Source: Klebsiella sp. RHBSTW-00484 (lineage in GTDB: Bacteria; Pseudomonadota; Gammaproteobacteria; Enterobacterales; Enterobacteriaceae). Taken from it: a stretch of 64,000 nt of DNA. Each line of letters starts with the position of its first letter. Within the stretch, counting starts at the first letter, position 1. Positions 8,848 to 16,089 of this stretch are shown one piece after another. A program made the position numbers and the translations under genes. The DNA is taken from positions 3,348,001 to 3,412,000 of the forward strand of contig NZ_CP055481.1 in NCBI RefSeq assembly GCF_013705725.1, in the 5' to 3' direction. Under the pieces are notes generated by a model. That model ran no database searches, was not told where the DNA came from, and saw only the letters and a list, made by a program, of their open reading frames with translations.

Positions 8848-9138
8848 ATGAAAAAGTTAATGATGGTAGTTTTAGCCGCAGCCGCTATTTCTGGCTGCGC
8901 CCAGCAGAGCTTTACGGTAAATCCTGGCGTTACCATTCAGCCTCAGCAGGTCACCACCCACCACTTCTTTGTTAGCGGAATTGGCCAGGCCAAACAAATC
9001 GACGCAGCTAAAGTGTGCGGCGGCGCGGACAAAGTCGTCCGTACCGAAGTTCAACAGACTTTTGTTAATGGCCTGCTGGGTTTCGTGACTCTGGGTATTT
9101 ATACCCCGCGTGAAGCGCGCGTCTATTGCGCTAAATAA
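8848..9138 (+). CDS. Bor-family lipoprotein
   Basis: A 96-residue lipoprotein: signal peptide MKKLMMVVLAAAAISG followed by the lipidated Cys17 (lipobox AISGC), then CAQQSFTV...TTHHFFVSGIGQAKQIDAAKVCGGADKVVRTE and a VNGLLGFVTLGIYTPREARVYC ending. This is the pattern of phage lambda Bor, an outer-membrane lipoprotein expressed from the prophage and linked to serum survival. The ATG at 8848 is chosen because it begins the signal peptide. The gene is preceded by an ERIC element and stands outside any visible prophage cassette, although ttcA next door is the attachment gene of the Rac prophage in E. coli K-12. Confidence 0.85.
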   Translation: MKKLMMVVLAAAAISGCAQQSFTVNPGVTIQPQQVTTHHFFVSGIGQAKQIDAAKVCGGADKVVRTEVQQTFVNGLLGFVTLGIYTPREARVYCAK

Positions 9139-9294
9139 TCGCCTGCGGCAGGGATCGTCTGATGCCTGCCGGTTTTACCTATGCCACAAAGCCCTTCTAT
9201 ATTTACTCCCGGCGGATTAAATTGCCTTAAATGTGCTGACATATTCCTCGCTAATCCGTACCATACACGCCACACTTTTTACTCATCATCATTC

Positions 9295-9364
9295 AGGTTG
9301 TAGACGCGCTGGCGATGTTCATTTCGCCCTCAAGCCGCCCTGGCTTACCGCCTTTCTACAACCT
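9295..9364. repeat. Inverted repeat in the long bor-ttcA spacer
   Basis: In the 323-bp gap before ttcA, AGGTTGTAGA (9295-9304) and TCTACAACCT (9355-9364) are perfect 10-bp inverted repeats with a 50-bp spacer, which itself contains GGCGATG.../CGCCCT pairings. Possibly a structured leader or a small mobile palindrome. I see no gene in this spacer. Confidence 0.45.
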
Positions 9365-9461
9365 AAATGCAAATGAGTAGATGTTAGACCGAATTCATCG
9401 TTATCCTCAGCCAACCGCTGTCAGGGTACGTATGCCACACTATGAATTGAGCCACTATTAA

Positions 9462-10397
9462 ATGCTGCAAAATCAAGAAATTAGCAAGAAAGAAAAATAC
9501 AACATCGACAAGCTGCAAAAGCGCCTGCGTCGCAACGTCGGTGAGGCAATCGCCGATTTCAATATGATTGAGGAAGGCGACCGTATTATGGTCTGCCTTT
9601 CCGGTGGCAAAGACAGCTACACCATGCTGGAAATCTTGCGTAATTTGCAAAGAAGCGCGCCGATTTCCTTCTCGCTGGTCGCGGTAAACCTCGATCAAAA
9701 ACAGCCGGGCTTCCCAGCGCATATCCTGCCGGAATATCTTGAGCAGTTGGGTGTTGAATACAAAATTGTTGAAGAGAACACCTACGGCATCGTTAAAGAA
9801 AAAATCCCGGAAGGCAAAACCACCTGCTCGCTGTGCTCTCGTCTGCGCCGCGGTATCCTTTATCGTACTGCCACGGAGCTGGGCGCGACCAAAATCGCCC
9901 TGGGCCACCACCGCGACGACATCTTACAAACGCTGTTCCTCAATATGTTCTACGGTGGGAAGATGAAAGGCATGCCGCCGAAGCTGATGAGCGATGATGG
10001 CAAGCATATCGTTATCCGCCCGCTGGCCTACTGCCGCGAAAAAGATATCGAGCGCTTCTCTCAGGCGAAAGAGTTCCCGATCATTCCGTGTAACCTGTGC
10101 GGTTCACAGCCTAACCTTCAGCGTCAGGTGATTGGTGATATGCTACGCGACTGGGATAAACGCTATCCGGGACGCATCGAAACGATGTTCAGCGCGATGC
10201 AAAACGTGGTGCCATCTCACCTCAGCGATACCAACCTTTTCGACTTTAAAGGGATTAACCACGGTTCGGCGGTGGTTGACGGCGGCGATCTGGCATTCGA
10301 TCGCGAAGAGATCCCGATGCAGCCTGCGGGCTGGCAACCGGAAGAAGACGAAGCACAGCTAGATGAACTGCGTCTGAACGTGGTGGAAGTTAAATAA
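9462..10397 (+). CDS. ttcA: tRNA 2-thiocytidine biosynthesis protein TtcA
   Basis: A 311-residue [4Fe-4S] tRNA thiolase that makes 2-thiocytidine at position 32 of some tRNAs. The PP-loop ATP-binding motif SGGKDS is at residues 47-52, and the CxxC pairs are at C122/C125 (TCSLC) and C210/C213 (PCNLC). Length equals E. coli TtcA. It is a single gene ending at a strong terminator shared with convergent dbpA. In E. coli K-12 this gene borders the Rac prophage; here it is intact and no prophage is attached. Confidence 0.96.
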   Translation: MLQNQEISKKEKYNIDKLQKRLRRNVGEAIADFNMIEEGDRIMVCLSGGKDSYTMLEILRNLQRSAPISFSLVAVNLDQKQPGFPAHILPEYLEQLGVEYKIVEENTYGIVKEKIPEGKTTCSLCSRLRRGILYRTATELGATKIALGHHRDDILQTLFLNMFYGGKMKGMPPKLMSDDGKHIVIRPLAYCREKDIERFSQAKEFPIIPCNLCGSQPNLQRQVIGDMLRDWDKRYPGRIETMFSAMQNVVPSHLSDTNLFDFKGINHGSAVVDGGDLAFDREEIPMQPAGWQPEEDEAQLDELRLNVVEVK

Positions 10398-10403
10398 TGA
10401 CGA

Positions 10404-10429
10404 GCGTCTCAGGCCGCAGCCTGAGACGC
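10404..10429. terminator. Bidirectional terminator between ttcA and dbpA
   Basis: GCGTCTCAGG-CCGCAG-CCTGAGACGC followed by GTTTTT on the plus strand; it sits between the two convergent genes. Confidence 0.85.
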
Positions 10430-10440
10430 GTTTTTAACGC

Positions 10441-11814
10441 TTATTTCAGCAGACGAACCCGGCAGGCTTTACCTTTGATTTTACCGTTTTGCAGTTGCTT
10501 AAACGCCTTATGCGCCACGCCCTGACGAACGGCAACGTAAACATGCGCCGGATGGACGTTGATTTTACCGATGTCCGCACCATCAAGACCGATATCACCA
10601 GTTAACGCTCCCAACACATCGCCCGCGCGCATCTTGGCCTTTTTGCCACCATCAATACATAACGTCGCCATTTCCGCCTGTAGCGGCACAATATTGCTAG
10701 TTGCCGGACCGTTCATCCAGTTCAGCTTTATTTGCAGCATTTCCGCGAGAATATTCGCGCGCTGCGCCTCTTCCGGCGCGCAGAGGCTGATTGCCAGGCC
10801 ACTTTCACCGGCACGGGCAGTACGACCAATGCGATGCACGTGAACTTCCGGGTCCCAGGCCAGTTCGTAGTTCACCACCAGCTCCAGCGACTTGATATCT
10901 AATCCGCGAGCGGCAACATCTGTCGCCACCAGCACGCGCGAGCTGCCGTTGGCAAAACGCACCAGCGTCTGGTCACGATCGCGCTGTTCAAGATCGCCAT
11001 GCAGCGACAATGCACTTTGTCCGGCAGCGTTCAGGGAATCGCAAACAGCCTGACAATCTTTTTTAGTGTTACAGAACACCACGCATGAGGCGGGCTGATG
11101 CTGACTCAGTAGCTTTTGCAGCAGCGCGATTTTACCGTGTTGCGAAGTTTCGAAGAACTGTTGTTCGATAGCCGGAATGGCATCAACGGCATCAATTTCA
11201 ATGGTCTGCGGATTGTTCTGCACACGACCGCTAATCGCCGCGATAGCTTGCGGCCAGGTGGCAGAAAACAGCAACGTCTGGCGCGAAGCCGGAGCAAAGC
11301 GGATCACTTCGTCAATAGCGTCGCTAAACCCCATATCCAGCATGCGGTCTGCCTCATCCATCACCAGGGTTTGCAGGGCATCCAGCGACACGGTGCCTTT
11401 TTGCAGGTGATCGAGTAAACGCCCCGGAGTGGCAACGATAATATGCGGCGCATGCTGTAGCGAATCACGCTGCGCGCCAAAAGGCTGTCCGCCGCACAAG
11501 GTTAAAATTTTAATATTTGGCAGGAAGCGTGCCAGACGGCGCAGTTCACCTGCAACCTGATCCGCCAGTTCACGCGTCGGGCACAGCACCAACGACTGCG
11601 TCAGGAACAGCGACGCATCAACGTGCTGGAGTAATCCGAGGCCAAATGCCGCCGTTTTACCGCTGCCGGTTTTCGCCTGCACGCGCACATCTTTACCGGC
11701 CAAAATCGCGGGCAAAGCCGCCGCCTGAACCGGAGTCATCGAGAGATATCCCAGTTCATTCAGGTTATCTAGCTGGGCGGCGGGCAAAACATTCAGAGTA
11801 GAAAAAGCGGTCAC
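10441..11814 (-). CDS. dbpA: ATP-dependent RNA helicase DbpA
   Basis: A DEAD-box helicase of 457 residues that acts in 50S ribosome assembly and is directed to hairpin 92 of 23S rRNA by its C-terminal RNA-binding domain. Motifs in order: Q-motif region (YLSMTPVQAAALP), Walker A AKTGSGKT, PTRELA, TPGR, DEAD (VMDEADRMLD), SAT (FSATWP), and HRIGRTARAG. The C-terminal specificity domain contains KAKMRAGDVLGALTG. The GTG at 11814 is chosen because it gives the family start (TAFSTLNVLP) and exactly the E. coli length, with GAGA eight bases upstream. The frame is also open further upstream. Confidence 0.96.
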   Translation of the reverse strand: MTAFSTLNVLPAAQLDNLNELGYLSMTPVQAAALPAILAGKDVRVQAKTGSGKTAAFGLGLLQHVDASLFLTQSLVLCPTRELADQVAGELRRLARFLPNIKILTLCGGQPFGAQRDSLQHAPHIIVATPGRLLDHLQKGTVSLDALQTLVMDEADRMLDMGFSDAIDEVIRFAPASRQTLLFSATWPQAIAAISGRVQNNPQTIEIDAVDAIPAIEQQFFETSQHGKIALLQKLLSQHQPASCVVFCNTKKDCQAVCDSLNAAGQSALSLHGDLEQRDRDQTLVRFANGSSRVLVATDVAARGLDIKSLELVVNYELAWDPEVHVHRIGRTARAGESGLAISLCAPEEAQRANILAEMLQIKLNWMNGPATSNIVPLQAEMATLCIDGGKKAKMRAGDVLGALTGDIGLDGADIGKINVHPAHVYVAVRQGVAHKAFKQLQNGKIKGKACRVRLLK

Positions 11815-11833
11815 AATTATTTCTCGCATTACA

Positions 11834-12019
11834 TTAAAGGGCGGACAATCTGCTGGCGCGTATCCTCGCAGATCTCCGCTTGCGATGCGACAATTTAATC
11901 GGTTCATCGTCAGGCGGAGGATCAGGTAACGGATGCGGTCGCGGTCTGGGATCGGGCACCGGAACCGGATCGTTAGGTTCAGGTGAGCCAGGTATTGAGT
12001 TCAGTGGCTGATAACGCAT
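11834..12019 (-). CDS. ynaL: Proline-rich small protein (YnaL-like)
   Basis: A 61-residue peptide with a Pro/Asp/Arg-rich centre (repeated PDP and PRP units), flanked by MRYQPLNSIPGS and a basic C-terminus. GGGAG stands six bases before the ATG. I associate it with the small proline-rich protein YnaL annotated in Enterobacteriaceae; this is a memory-based match. It lies 19 bp upstream of dbpA on the same strand and downstream of fnrS, so it may be co-transcribed with dbpA. No function is known to me. Confidence 0.55.
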   Translation of the reverse strand: MRYQPLNSIPGSPEPNDPVPVPDPRPRPHPLPDPPPDDEPIKLSHRKRRSARIRASRLSAL

Positions 12020-12079
12020 ATTGACTCCCGGTTATGGGCGGGTACACCAATTAAGCGTAGAAGCTGACAAACAGAGCGC

Positions 12080-12201
12080 AAAAAAAAGCCGACTCATTAA
12101 AGTCGGCGTCGTACGAATCAATTGTGCTATGCAGTAATTCAAAAAAGGAAGTAAGACAATATGGAGCGCAACGCCCATCGCTTGACGTTGCATTCACCTG
12201 C
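12080..12201 (-). ncRNA. fnrS: FnrS small regulatory RNA
   Basis: Reading leftward from 12201, the RNA starts GCAGGTGAATGCAACGTC and ends with the terminator GCCGACTTTAATGAGTCGGC plus eight T residues, about 122 nt in all. The sequence matches E. coli FnrS almost throughout, and the zntB-dbpA intergenic location is the same. FnrS is an Hfq-binding RNA made anaerobically that represses aerobic-metabolism and oxidative-stress mRNAs (for example sodB, sodA, folE and gpmA in E. coli). A consensus-like FNR box lies upstream at 12237-12250. Confidence 0.93.
12089..12108 (-). terminator. fnrS intrinsic terminator
   Basis: Six-bp GCCGAC/GTCGGC stem with an eight-base T-run on the minus strand at 12080-12087. 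It also ends any zntB read-through. Confidence 0.9.
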
Positions 12202-12236
12202 GAGAGAGATATTGCCCTGAATGGGTAGGTGATTTA

Positions 12237-12250
12237 TTGATTTCGCTCAA
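12237..12250 (-). promoter_or_regulatory. FNR box of the fnrS promoter
   Basis: TTGAGCGAAATCAA on the minus strand differs from the FNR consensus TTGATNNNNATCAA at one position. Its centre is about 42 bp upstream of the inferred RNA start at 12201, the class II activator position. CAATAT at 12207-12212 is a plausible -10. Confidence 0.75.
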
Positions 12251-12296
12251 ACATTGCCGGGTTTTCACCATCATCATTATGAAAAAAGGCGATTCT

Positions 12297-13280
12297 TTAC
12301 AGCCATTTACTACGATGCAACCACCATGTAACACCACCAATGAGAACAACTAACATTATGCAAAAAATAGAAAAACCCATATGCCAGCTGTTGCCTGGAA
12401 TACCGCCGAGGTTGACGCCAAACAGCCCGGTTAAAAAGGTGCTGGGTAGAAAGACCATCGCCATCAGCGACATCGTGTAGGTTCTGCGCGATAGCGACTC
12501 CTGCATAATCTGCGCTATCTCATCGCTCATAATCGCCGTGCGAGCAATGCAGCTATCAATCTCATCAAGCCCGCGTCCCAGGCGCTCGGCAATATCCTGC
12601 ATCCGCCGCCGCTGGTCATCGGTTAGCCACGGCAGACGTTCGCTGGCAAGCCTTGCATAGACATCCCGCTGCGGTGCCATATAGCGGCGCATGACGATAA
12701 GCTGTTTACGCAACAGCGCCAGAAAACCGCGCGGCGGCACCTGCTGATCCAGGAGGTCATCTTCCAGATCGATAATGCGGTCGTGAAGCTGCTCGATAAA
12801 CTCGCTCGCGTGATCGGTCAGAGCATCGCAAACGTCTACCAGCCAGCTGCCGCCGTCTGTCGGACCATTACCCTCACGTAAATCGCCAAGCACATCGTCC
12901 AGCGCCAGGACTTTACGCTGCCGGGTCGAGACGATTAAACGCTCATCCATATAAAGGCGCATTGCCACCAGCTGGTCTGGCCGCTCATCGGTACTGCCGT
13001 TGATACAACGCAGCGTGATCAGCGCCCCATCACCAATCCGCGTAACCCGGGGACGAGTGCTCTCCCCGGATAGCGCATCACGTACGTTATTGGGCAGCAG
13101 CGGCGTTGAGGCCAGCCATTCCGCACTATCAACATGGGTATAATTGAGATGCAGCCAGCAAGGATGCTCTTTATCGATGGTGTCGCTGTCGGCCAGCGGT
13201 TTAACGCCGCCCTGCCCGTCGAATACCCATGCAAAAACGGCATCCGGCACGTTCAGTTCCGATCCCTTAATGGCGTCCAC
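12297..13280 (-). CDS. zntB: Zinc transport protein ZntB
   Basis: A 327-residue CorA-family inner-membrane transporter. A large cytoplasmic N-terminal domain is followed by two C-terminal membrane helices (about 266-287 and 299-320). The CorA signature appears as GVNLGG ([12 protein letters not shown]) in the loop between the helices. ZntB moves Zn2+; earlier work described efflux and later structural work proton-driven uptake. Length equals E. coli ZntB. A ribosome binding site GGAGG precedes the ATG. It is transcribed toward fnrS and dbpA. Confidence 0.95.
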   Translation of the reverse strand: MDAIKGSELNVPDAVFAWVFDGQGGVKPLADSDTIDKEHPCWLHLNYTHVDSAEWLASTPLLPNNVRDALSGESTRPRVTRIGDGALITLRCINGSTDERPDQLVAMRLYMDERLIVSTRQRKVLALDDVLGDLREGNGPTDGGSWLVDVCDALTDHASEFIEQLHDRIIDLEDDLLDQQVPPRGFLALLRKQLIVMRRYMAPQRDVYARLASERLPWLTDDQRRRMQDIAERLGRGLDEIDSCIARTAIMSDEIAQIMQESLSRRTYTMSLMAMVFLPSTFLTGLFGVNLGGIPGNSWHMGFSIFCIMLVVLIGGVTWWLHRSKWL

Positions 13281-13394
13281 TGGACCTCCGTAAACTCATG
13301 CACATTTCCGTAGTCTAGCCTTACACTACGGTTACGCAAGAGTTAATCAAGGCATGCTGCTGAATTCGCTGGTAAAACGGAGGGGAGAAATAAA

Positions 13395-14090
13395 TATCCT
13401 CCGGCATAGCCGGAGGTTTTTCATATGCGCCTATAAGGCTCTGTTGCCAGCCGCGCCCTAACAGGCGCATCGCGATCTGACATTTGCATTTATGGATTAC
13501 TTACGGCCCGTAAACGGGCTGCCCGGATAGGGGATCGAGAGTTGCTCACCCATTTTATCCTCTTCCAACTGGTGCTTTATGTATTCTTGTATCCTGGCTG
13601 TATTTTTCCCAACCGTATCAACGTAATACCCTCGGCACCAGAATTCCCTGTTACGGTATTTGAACTTCAAATCGCCAAACTGCTCATAAAGCATCAGGCT
13701 GCTCTTTCCCTTCAGGTATCCCATAAAGCCCGACACACTCATTTTGGGCGGGATTTCCAAAAGCATATGGATGTGATCCACACAGCATTCTGCTTCCAAA
13801 ATATTCACGTTTTTCCATTCGCACAGCTTTCTTAAGATACTGCCTATCGCTTTGCGCTTTTCCCCGTAGAACACCTTTCTTCGGTACTTCGGCGCAAAAA
13901 CTATGTGATATTTACAGTTCCATCGCGTGTGCGCTAAGCTCTTTTCGTCCCTCATTGGGACCCCCTTTTGATTTCTTGTTGAACGTTTGCAGTTGCCAGA
14001 CCGCAAACTGTTTTAACAAATCAAAAGGGGTTTTTATAACTGGCTCAAAGCTGAAAGCTTTACAGAACCTCCAGCCTAGCTGGAGGTTTT
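13395..14090 (-). mobile_element. IS200-type insertion sequence
   Basis: About 700 bp with one Y1 transposase gene and no long terminal inverted repeats. Each end has a small hairpin: CCTCCGGC/GCCGGAGG (13398-13416) at the right end of the IS and CCTCCAGC/GCTGGAGG (14069-14087) at the left end. A large stem built from CCCCTTTTGATTT (13970-13982) and AAATCAAAAGGGG (14020-14032) lies just upstream of the transposase gene, as in IS200, where it blocks read-through transcription and translation. Exact ends are estimated from the hairpins. Confidence 0.75.
13497..13955 (-). CDS. tnpA: IS200-family Y1 transposase TnpA
   Basis: A 152-residue single-strand DNA transposase. The HUH motif is HIH (CVDHIHMLLEIPP), and the catalytic tyrosine lies in the helix YVDTVGKNTARIQEYI. 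The start MRDEKSLAHTRWNCKYHIVFAPKYRR is the canonical IS200 N-terminus; an upstream in-frame extension to 14006 exists but lies within the regulatory stem. Such enzymes move the element as a single-stranded circle into short AT-rich targets without duplicating the site. The frame is intact. Confidence 0.92.
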   Translation of the reverse strand: MRDEKSLAHTRWNCKYHIVFAPKYRRKVFYGEKRKAIGSILRKLCEWKNVNILEAECCVDHIHMLLEIPPKMSVSGFMGYLKGKSSLMLYEQFGDLKFKYRNREFWCRGYYVDTVGKNTARIQEYIKHQLEEDKMGEQLSIPYPGSPFTGRK

Positions 14091-14105
14091 CTGTGCACAA
14101 AAAAG

Positions 14106-14124
14106 AACCCGCCGTCGGCGGGTT
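14106..14124 (-). terminator. Terminator hairpin of a lost leftward gene
   Basis: AACCCGCCGTCGGCGGGTT with TTCTTTTTT after it on the minus strand. No minus-strand gene now lies upstream of it, so it seems to be left over from a deleted gene. Confidence 0.5.
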
Positions 14125-14135
14125 GTGGATGTGCT

Positions 14136-14450
14136 TTGCGATACTGTGGGAGACGGCATTTCGCCGACGTGATGGAAATATACAGGGCTTGCCCCAGCGC
14201 GGCGAACCTGCGTGGTTACGCACAGCGCGTTAATGCCAACTTTGAACAGCACCAGGCCAATGAAGCAATGATCGAGACATACAACCGTATTGAAACCGGC
14301 AAGCTGGAAATCACCGATGTACGCGTGGAGAAACTGAAGCACATTCCACGCTCCGGAATTATTGTCGAAGGCTACTCGGCCGCGCGGGAGGCAACAGGCG
14401 GACAGTACGATCCGTTCCTGTGGTATCGGAAATTGTGGGTATCGACTTAG
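14136..14450 (+). CDS. Unidentified ORF, possibly a phage-gene remnant
   Basis: A 104-codon frame beginning at a TTG. From about residue 12 (VMEIYRACPS...) it reads like a real protein, including EQHQANEAMIETYNRIETGKLEITDVRVEKL and EATGGQYDPFLWYRKLW. I do not recognise the family and see no ribosome binding site at the TTG; ATG at 14169 is an alternative start. It sits directly beside the IS200 element and an integrase remnant, so it may be a fragment of a prophage gene whose 5' end was lost. Confidence 0.35.
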   Translation: MRYCGRRHFADVMEIYRACPSAANLRGYAQRVNANFEQHQANEAMIETYNRIETGKLEITDVRVEKLKHIPRSGIIVEGYSAAREATGGQYDPFLWYRKLWVST

Positions 14451-14625
14451 TTCGTATTTAATACATTACTTAAATAAAGGTTAAACGAGGCTTTCGTTTG
14501 AGAATTTTCGTCTATTACATTTGTGTTAGTCTGCACAAGGAATATCTACATTATTATATACAACGCATGGCCTGATTCCACTTATCGCCTCCGTTAAAAA
14601 TGGAGGATCACCGAGGTAATAAATT

Positions 14626-15045
14626 ATGAAAAAAGAAATCCCCTCACAAAAAGAATTGCATAGCTTGTTAGGTAAGGAGCGGTTTGAAACATGGAATGCC
14701 GTATGTTCTGCCATTGATTCCATGTATGAAATGGATAAACTCTGGAACGATGGTGGTAATAAATGGGACTATGAATACAAATATCGCAGGGGTGGTAAAA
14801 CTCTGTGCGCCCTTTATGCACGCGATAATTGCTTTGGGGTTCTGATTATTTTCGGCAAGGATGAAAGAGCTAAGTTTGAGGCATCACACAGCCAGTATTC
14901 TGATGCGGTTCAGAGCATTTACAATGCGGCGACAACCTACCATGATGGAAAGTGGATGATGGTCGAAATGAAAGACGATTTATTGCTTGATGAAGTAATG
15001 AACTTATTGAGAATAAAGAGAAAACCTAACAAGAAGCAATCATAA
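14626..15045 (+). CDS. DUF3788 family protein
   Basis: A 139-residue soluble protein with the features of DUF3788: an N-terminal PSQKELHSLLG, then WNDGGNKWDYEYKYRRGGKTLCALYARDNCFGVLIIFGKDERAKFE, and a YHDGKWMMVEMKDD segment. These proteins are small, of unknown function, and scattered through accessory regions of bacteria. A weak GAGGTAATAAATT leader precedes the ATG. Codon use and A/T content differ from the backbone genes, consistent with transfer. It stands alone between the unidentified ORF and an integrase remnant. Confidence 0.75.
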   Translation: MKKEIPSQKELHSLLGKERFETWNAVCSAIDSMYEMDKLWNDGGNKWDYEYKYRRGGKTLCALYARDNCFGVLIIFGKDERAKFEASHSQYSDAVQSIYNAATTYHDGKWMMVEMKDDLLLDEVMNLLRIKRKPNKKQS

Positions 15046-15084
15046 GGCTTAGTTGGTTTCAGCGTCAGTAACCTAATGAAAAAA

Positions 15085-15220
15085 TAAATCGGCAAAGCGT
15101 CGAGCCGGGCTGAAATATCGCAATGCTTATCAGTCGCGTCACACATACGCATGCTGGCCATTAACCGCCGAGCCCACCCAAACTTTGTAGCAAGCCAAAT
15201 GGGGCATGCTAATTTAAAAT
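15085..15220 (+). pseudogene. Frameshifted C-terminal remnant of a phage integrase
   Basis: One frame reads RRAGLKYRNAYQSRHTYA and, after a one-base shift near 15150, the next frame reads AHPNFVASQMGHANLK. Together these are the box II region of a tyrosine recombinase (RHTYA with the catalytic arginine, then VASQMGHA with the catalytic histidine). The rest of the gene is missing on both sides. It is a scar of an integrated element. The gap it occupies has no intact gene. Confidence 0.7.
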
Positions 15221-15252
15221 CAAAGAATACCCAGTCTGTGGCTGAACCCGGC

Positions 15253-15441
15253 CTATACAGAAATGAGGACTGAACACCCTGCGCCCGTCAACGGGACGGT
15301 TCTTGCGATACTATCGCTGCTGATCTGGCAAGGTGCTGCAACAATCTTACCTTTGATATTCAACGCAACCGAATCGCCCCCGAAAGCTGTAGCGGAAATA
15401 AATGTCAGGCCCGGGAGAAAATATTTAAACTTAGTTATCAT
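15253..15441 (-). pseudogene. N-terminal fragment of a fimbrial subunit
   Basis: MITKFKYFLPGLTFISATAFG is a signal peptide, followed by GDSVALNIKGKIVAAPCQISSDS, the usual start of chaperone-usher pilin domains with the first conserved cysteine. The frame ends after 62 codons where a pilin would be 150-180 residues. Downstream sequence is the integrase-remnant region, so the gene was truncated. A GGAG ribosome binding site lies before its ATG. It is nine bases downstream of another fimbrial remnant in the same direction. Confidence 0.7.
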
Positions 15442-15449
15442 TTCTCCTC

Positions 15450-15848
15450 CTACTGATAAGTCATATCCAGCGTTGCCGTGGCATTTGCCTCGCCTGCTTT
15501 CACCAGCGATTTAGTCTGGTAATAGCGCGCCATAATCGGGAAGCTTTCCAGTCCGCCTGGTGACTGTTTTAACATCAGTCGATTGTTTAACTGTATCGGG
15601 GCATTATTATAAAGCAGCTGCACTGCGACGTTATCTCCCCCTTGCCCGGTTAATGCCAATACGCTGGCATCAGGGTTTTGTACGCCGTTAAGCTCAACGT
15701 TAATATTGACACCCGGATTGCAGTTAAGCCCTAAACTCTGCGTGTCCGTATGCGAAGGTGTAAACCCAGCTGCAGAGCCAAATTCTGCGGCACTGACGGA
15801 ACCCAGATCAAAATTCAATACCTGGCTCGAAATAGAGCAACTGAGCAC
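15450..15848 (-). pseudogene. C-terminal fragment of a fimbrial (chaperone-usher) subunit
   Basis: About 130 codons with the pilin pattern CSISSQVLNFDLGSVSAAEFG...LGLNCNPGVNINVELNG and the C-terminal donor-strand-accepting motif (FPIMARYYQTKSLVKAGEANATATLDMTYQ). It resembles the second half of an adhesin or minor pilin. The signal peptide and N-terminal half are absent: upstream bases run into an unrelated sequence. Together with the next fragment it shows that a fimbrial operon once lay here. No usher or chaperone gene remains in the window. Confidence 0.65.
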
Positions 15849-16089
15849 ATTTACTTGTGAGTCGGAATCAGCTCCTTATGTTTTTGGTTTAAGTAATCAG
15901 CTTGCGGCTGCTGACTATCTTTATATGCAAACGATGGAGCCTTCCCGCATTGCCTGCCTGTCTTATTTACAGCAAACGCAATTATTGCCGAAAGCGATTT
16001 ATTTTACCCAACCGCTTTTAAACGCCCAACCTGGTTACCCACCTTTGCAGATAGTCAGTATCGGCTGGGCAAATTTTCAAAACGTGTAG
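15849..16089 (+). other. Unidentified 3' ORF fragment
   Basis: A plus-strand frame ending at 16089 reads like the C-terminal 80 residues of a protein (GLSNQLAAADYLYMQTMEPS, then SYLQQTQLLPKAIYF). It lacks its own start and abuts the fimbrial remnant on the left and the end of the FhuE-like gene on the right. I cannot name it. It may be the tail of a gene whose body was deleted. Confidence 0.3.
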
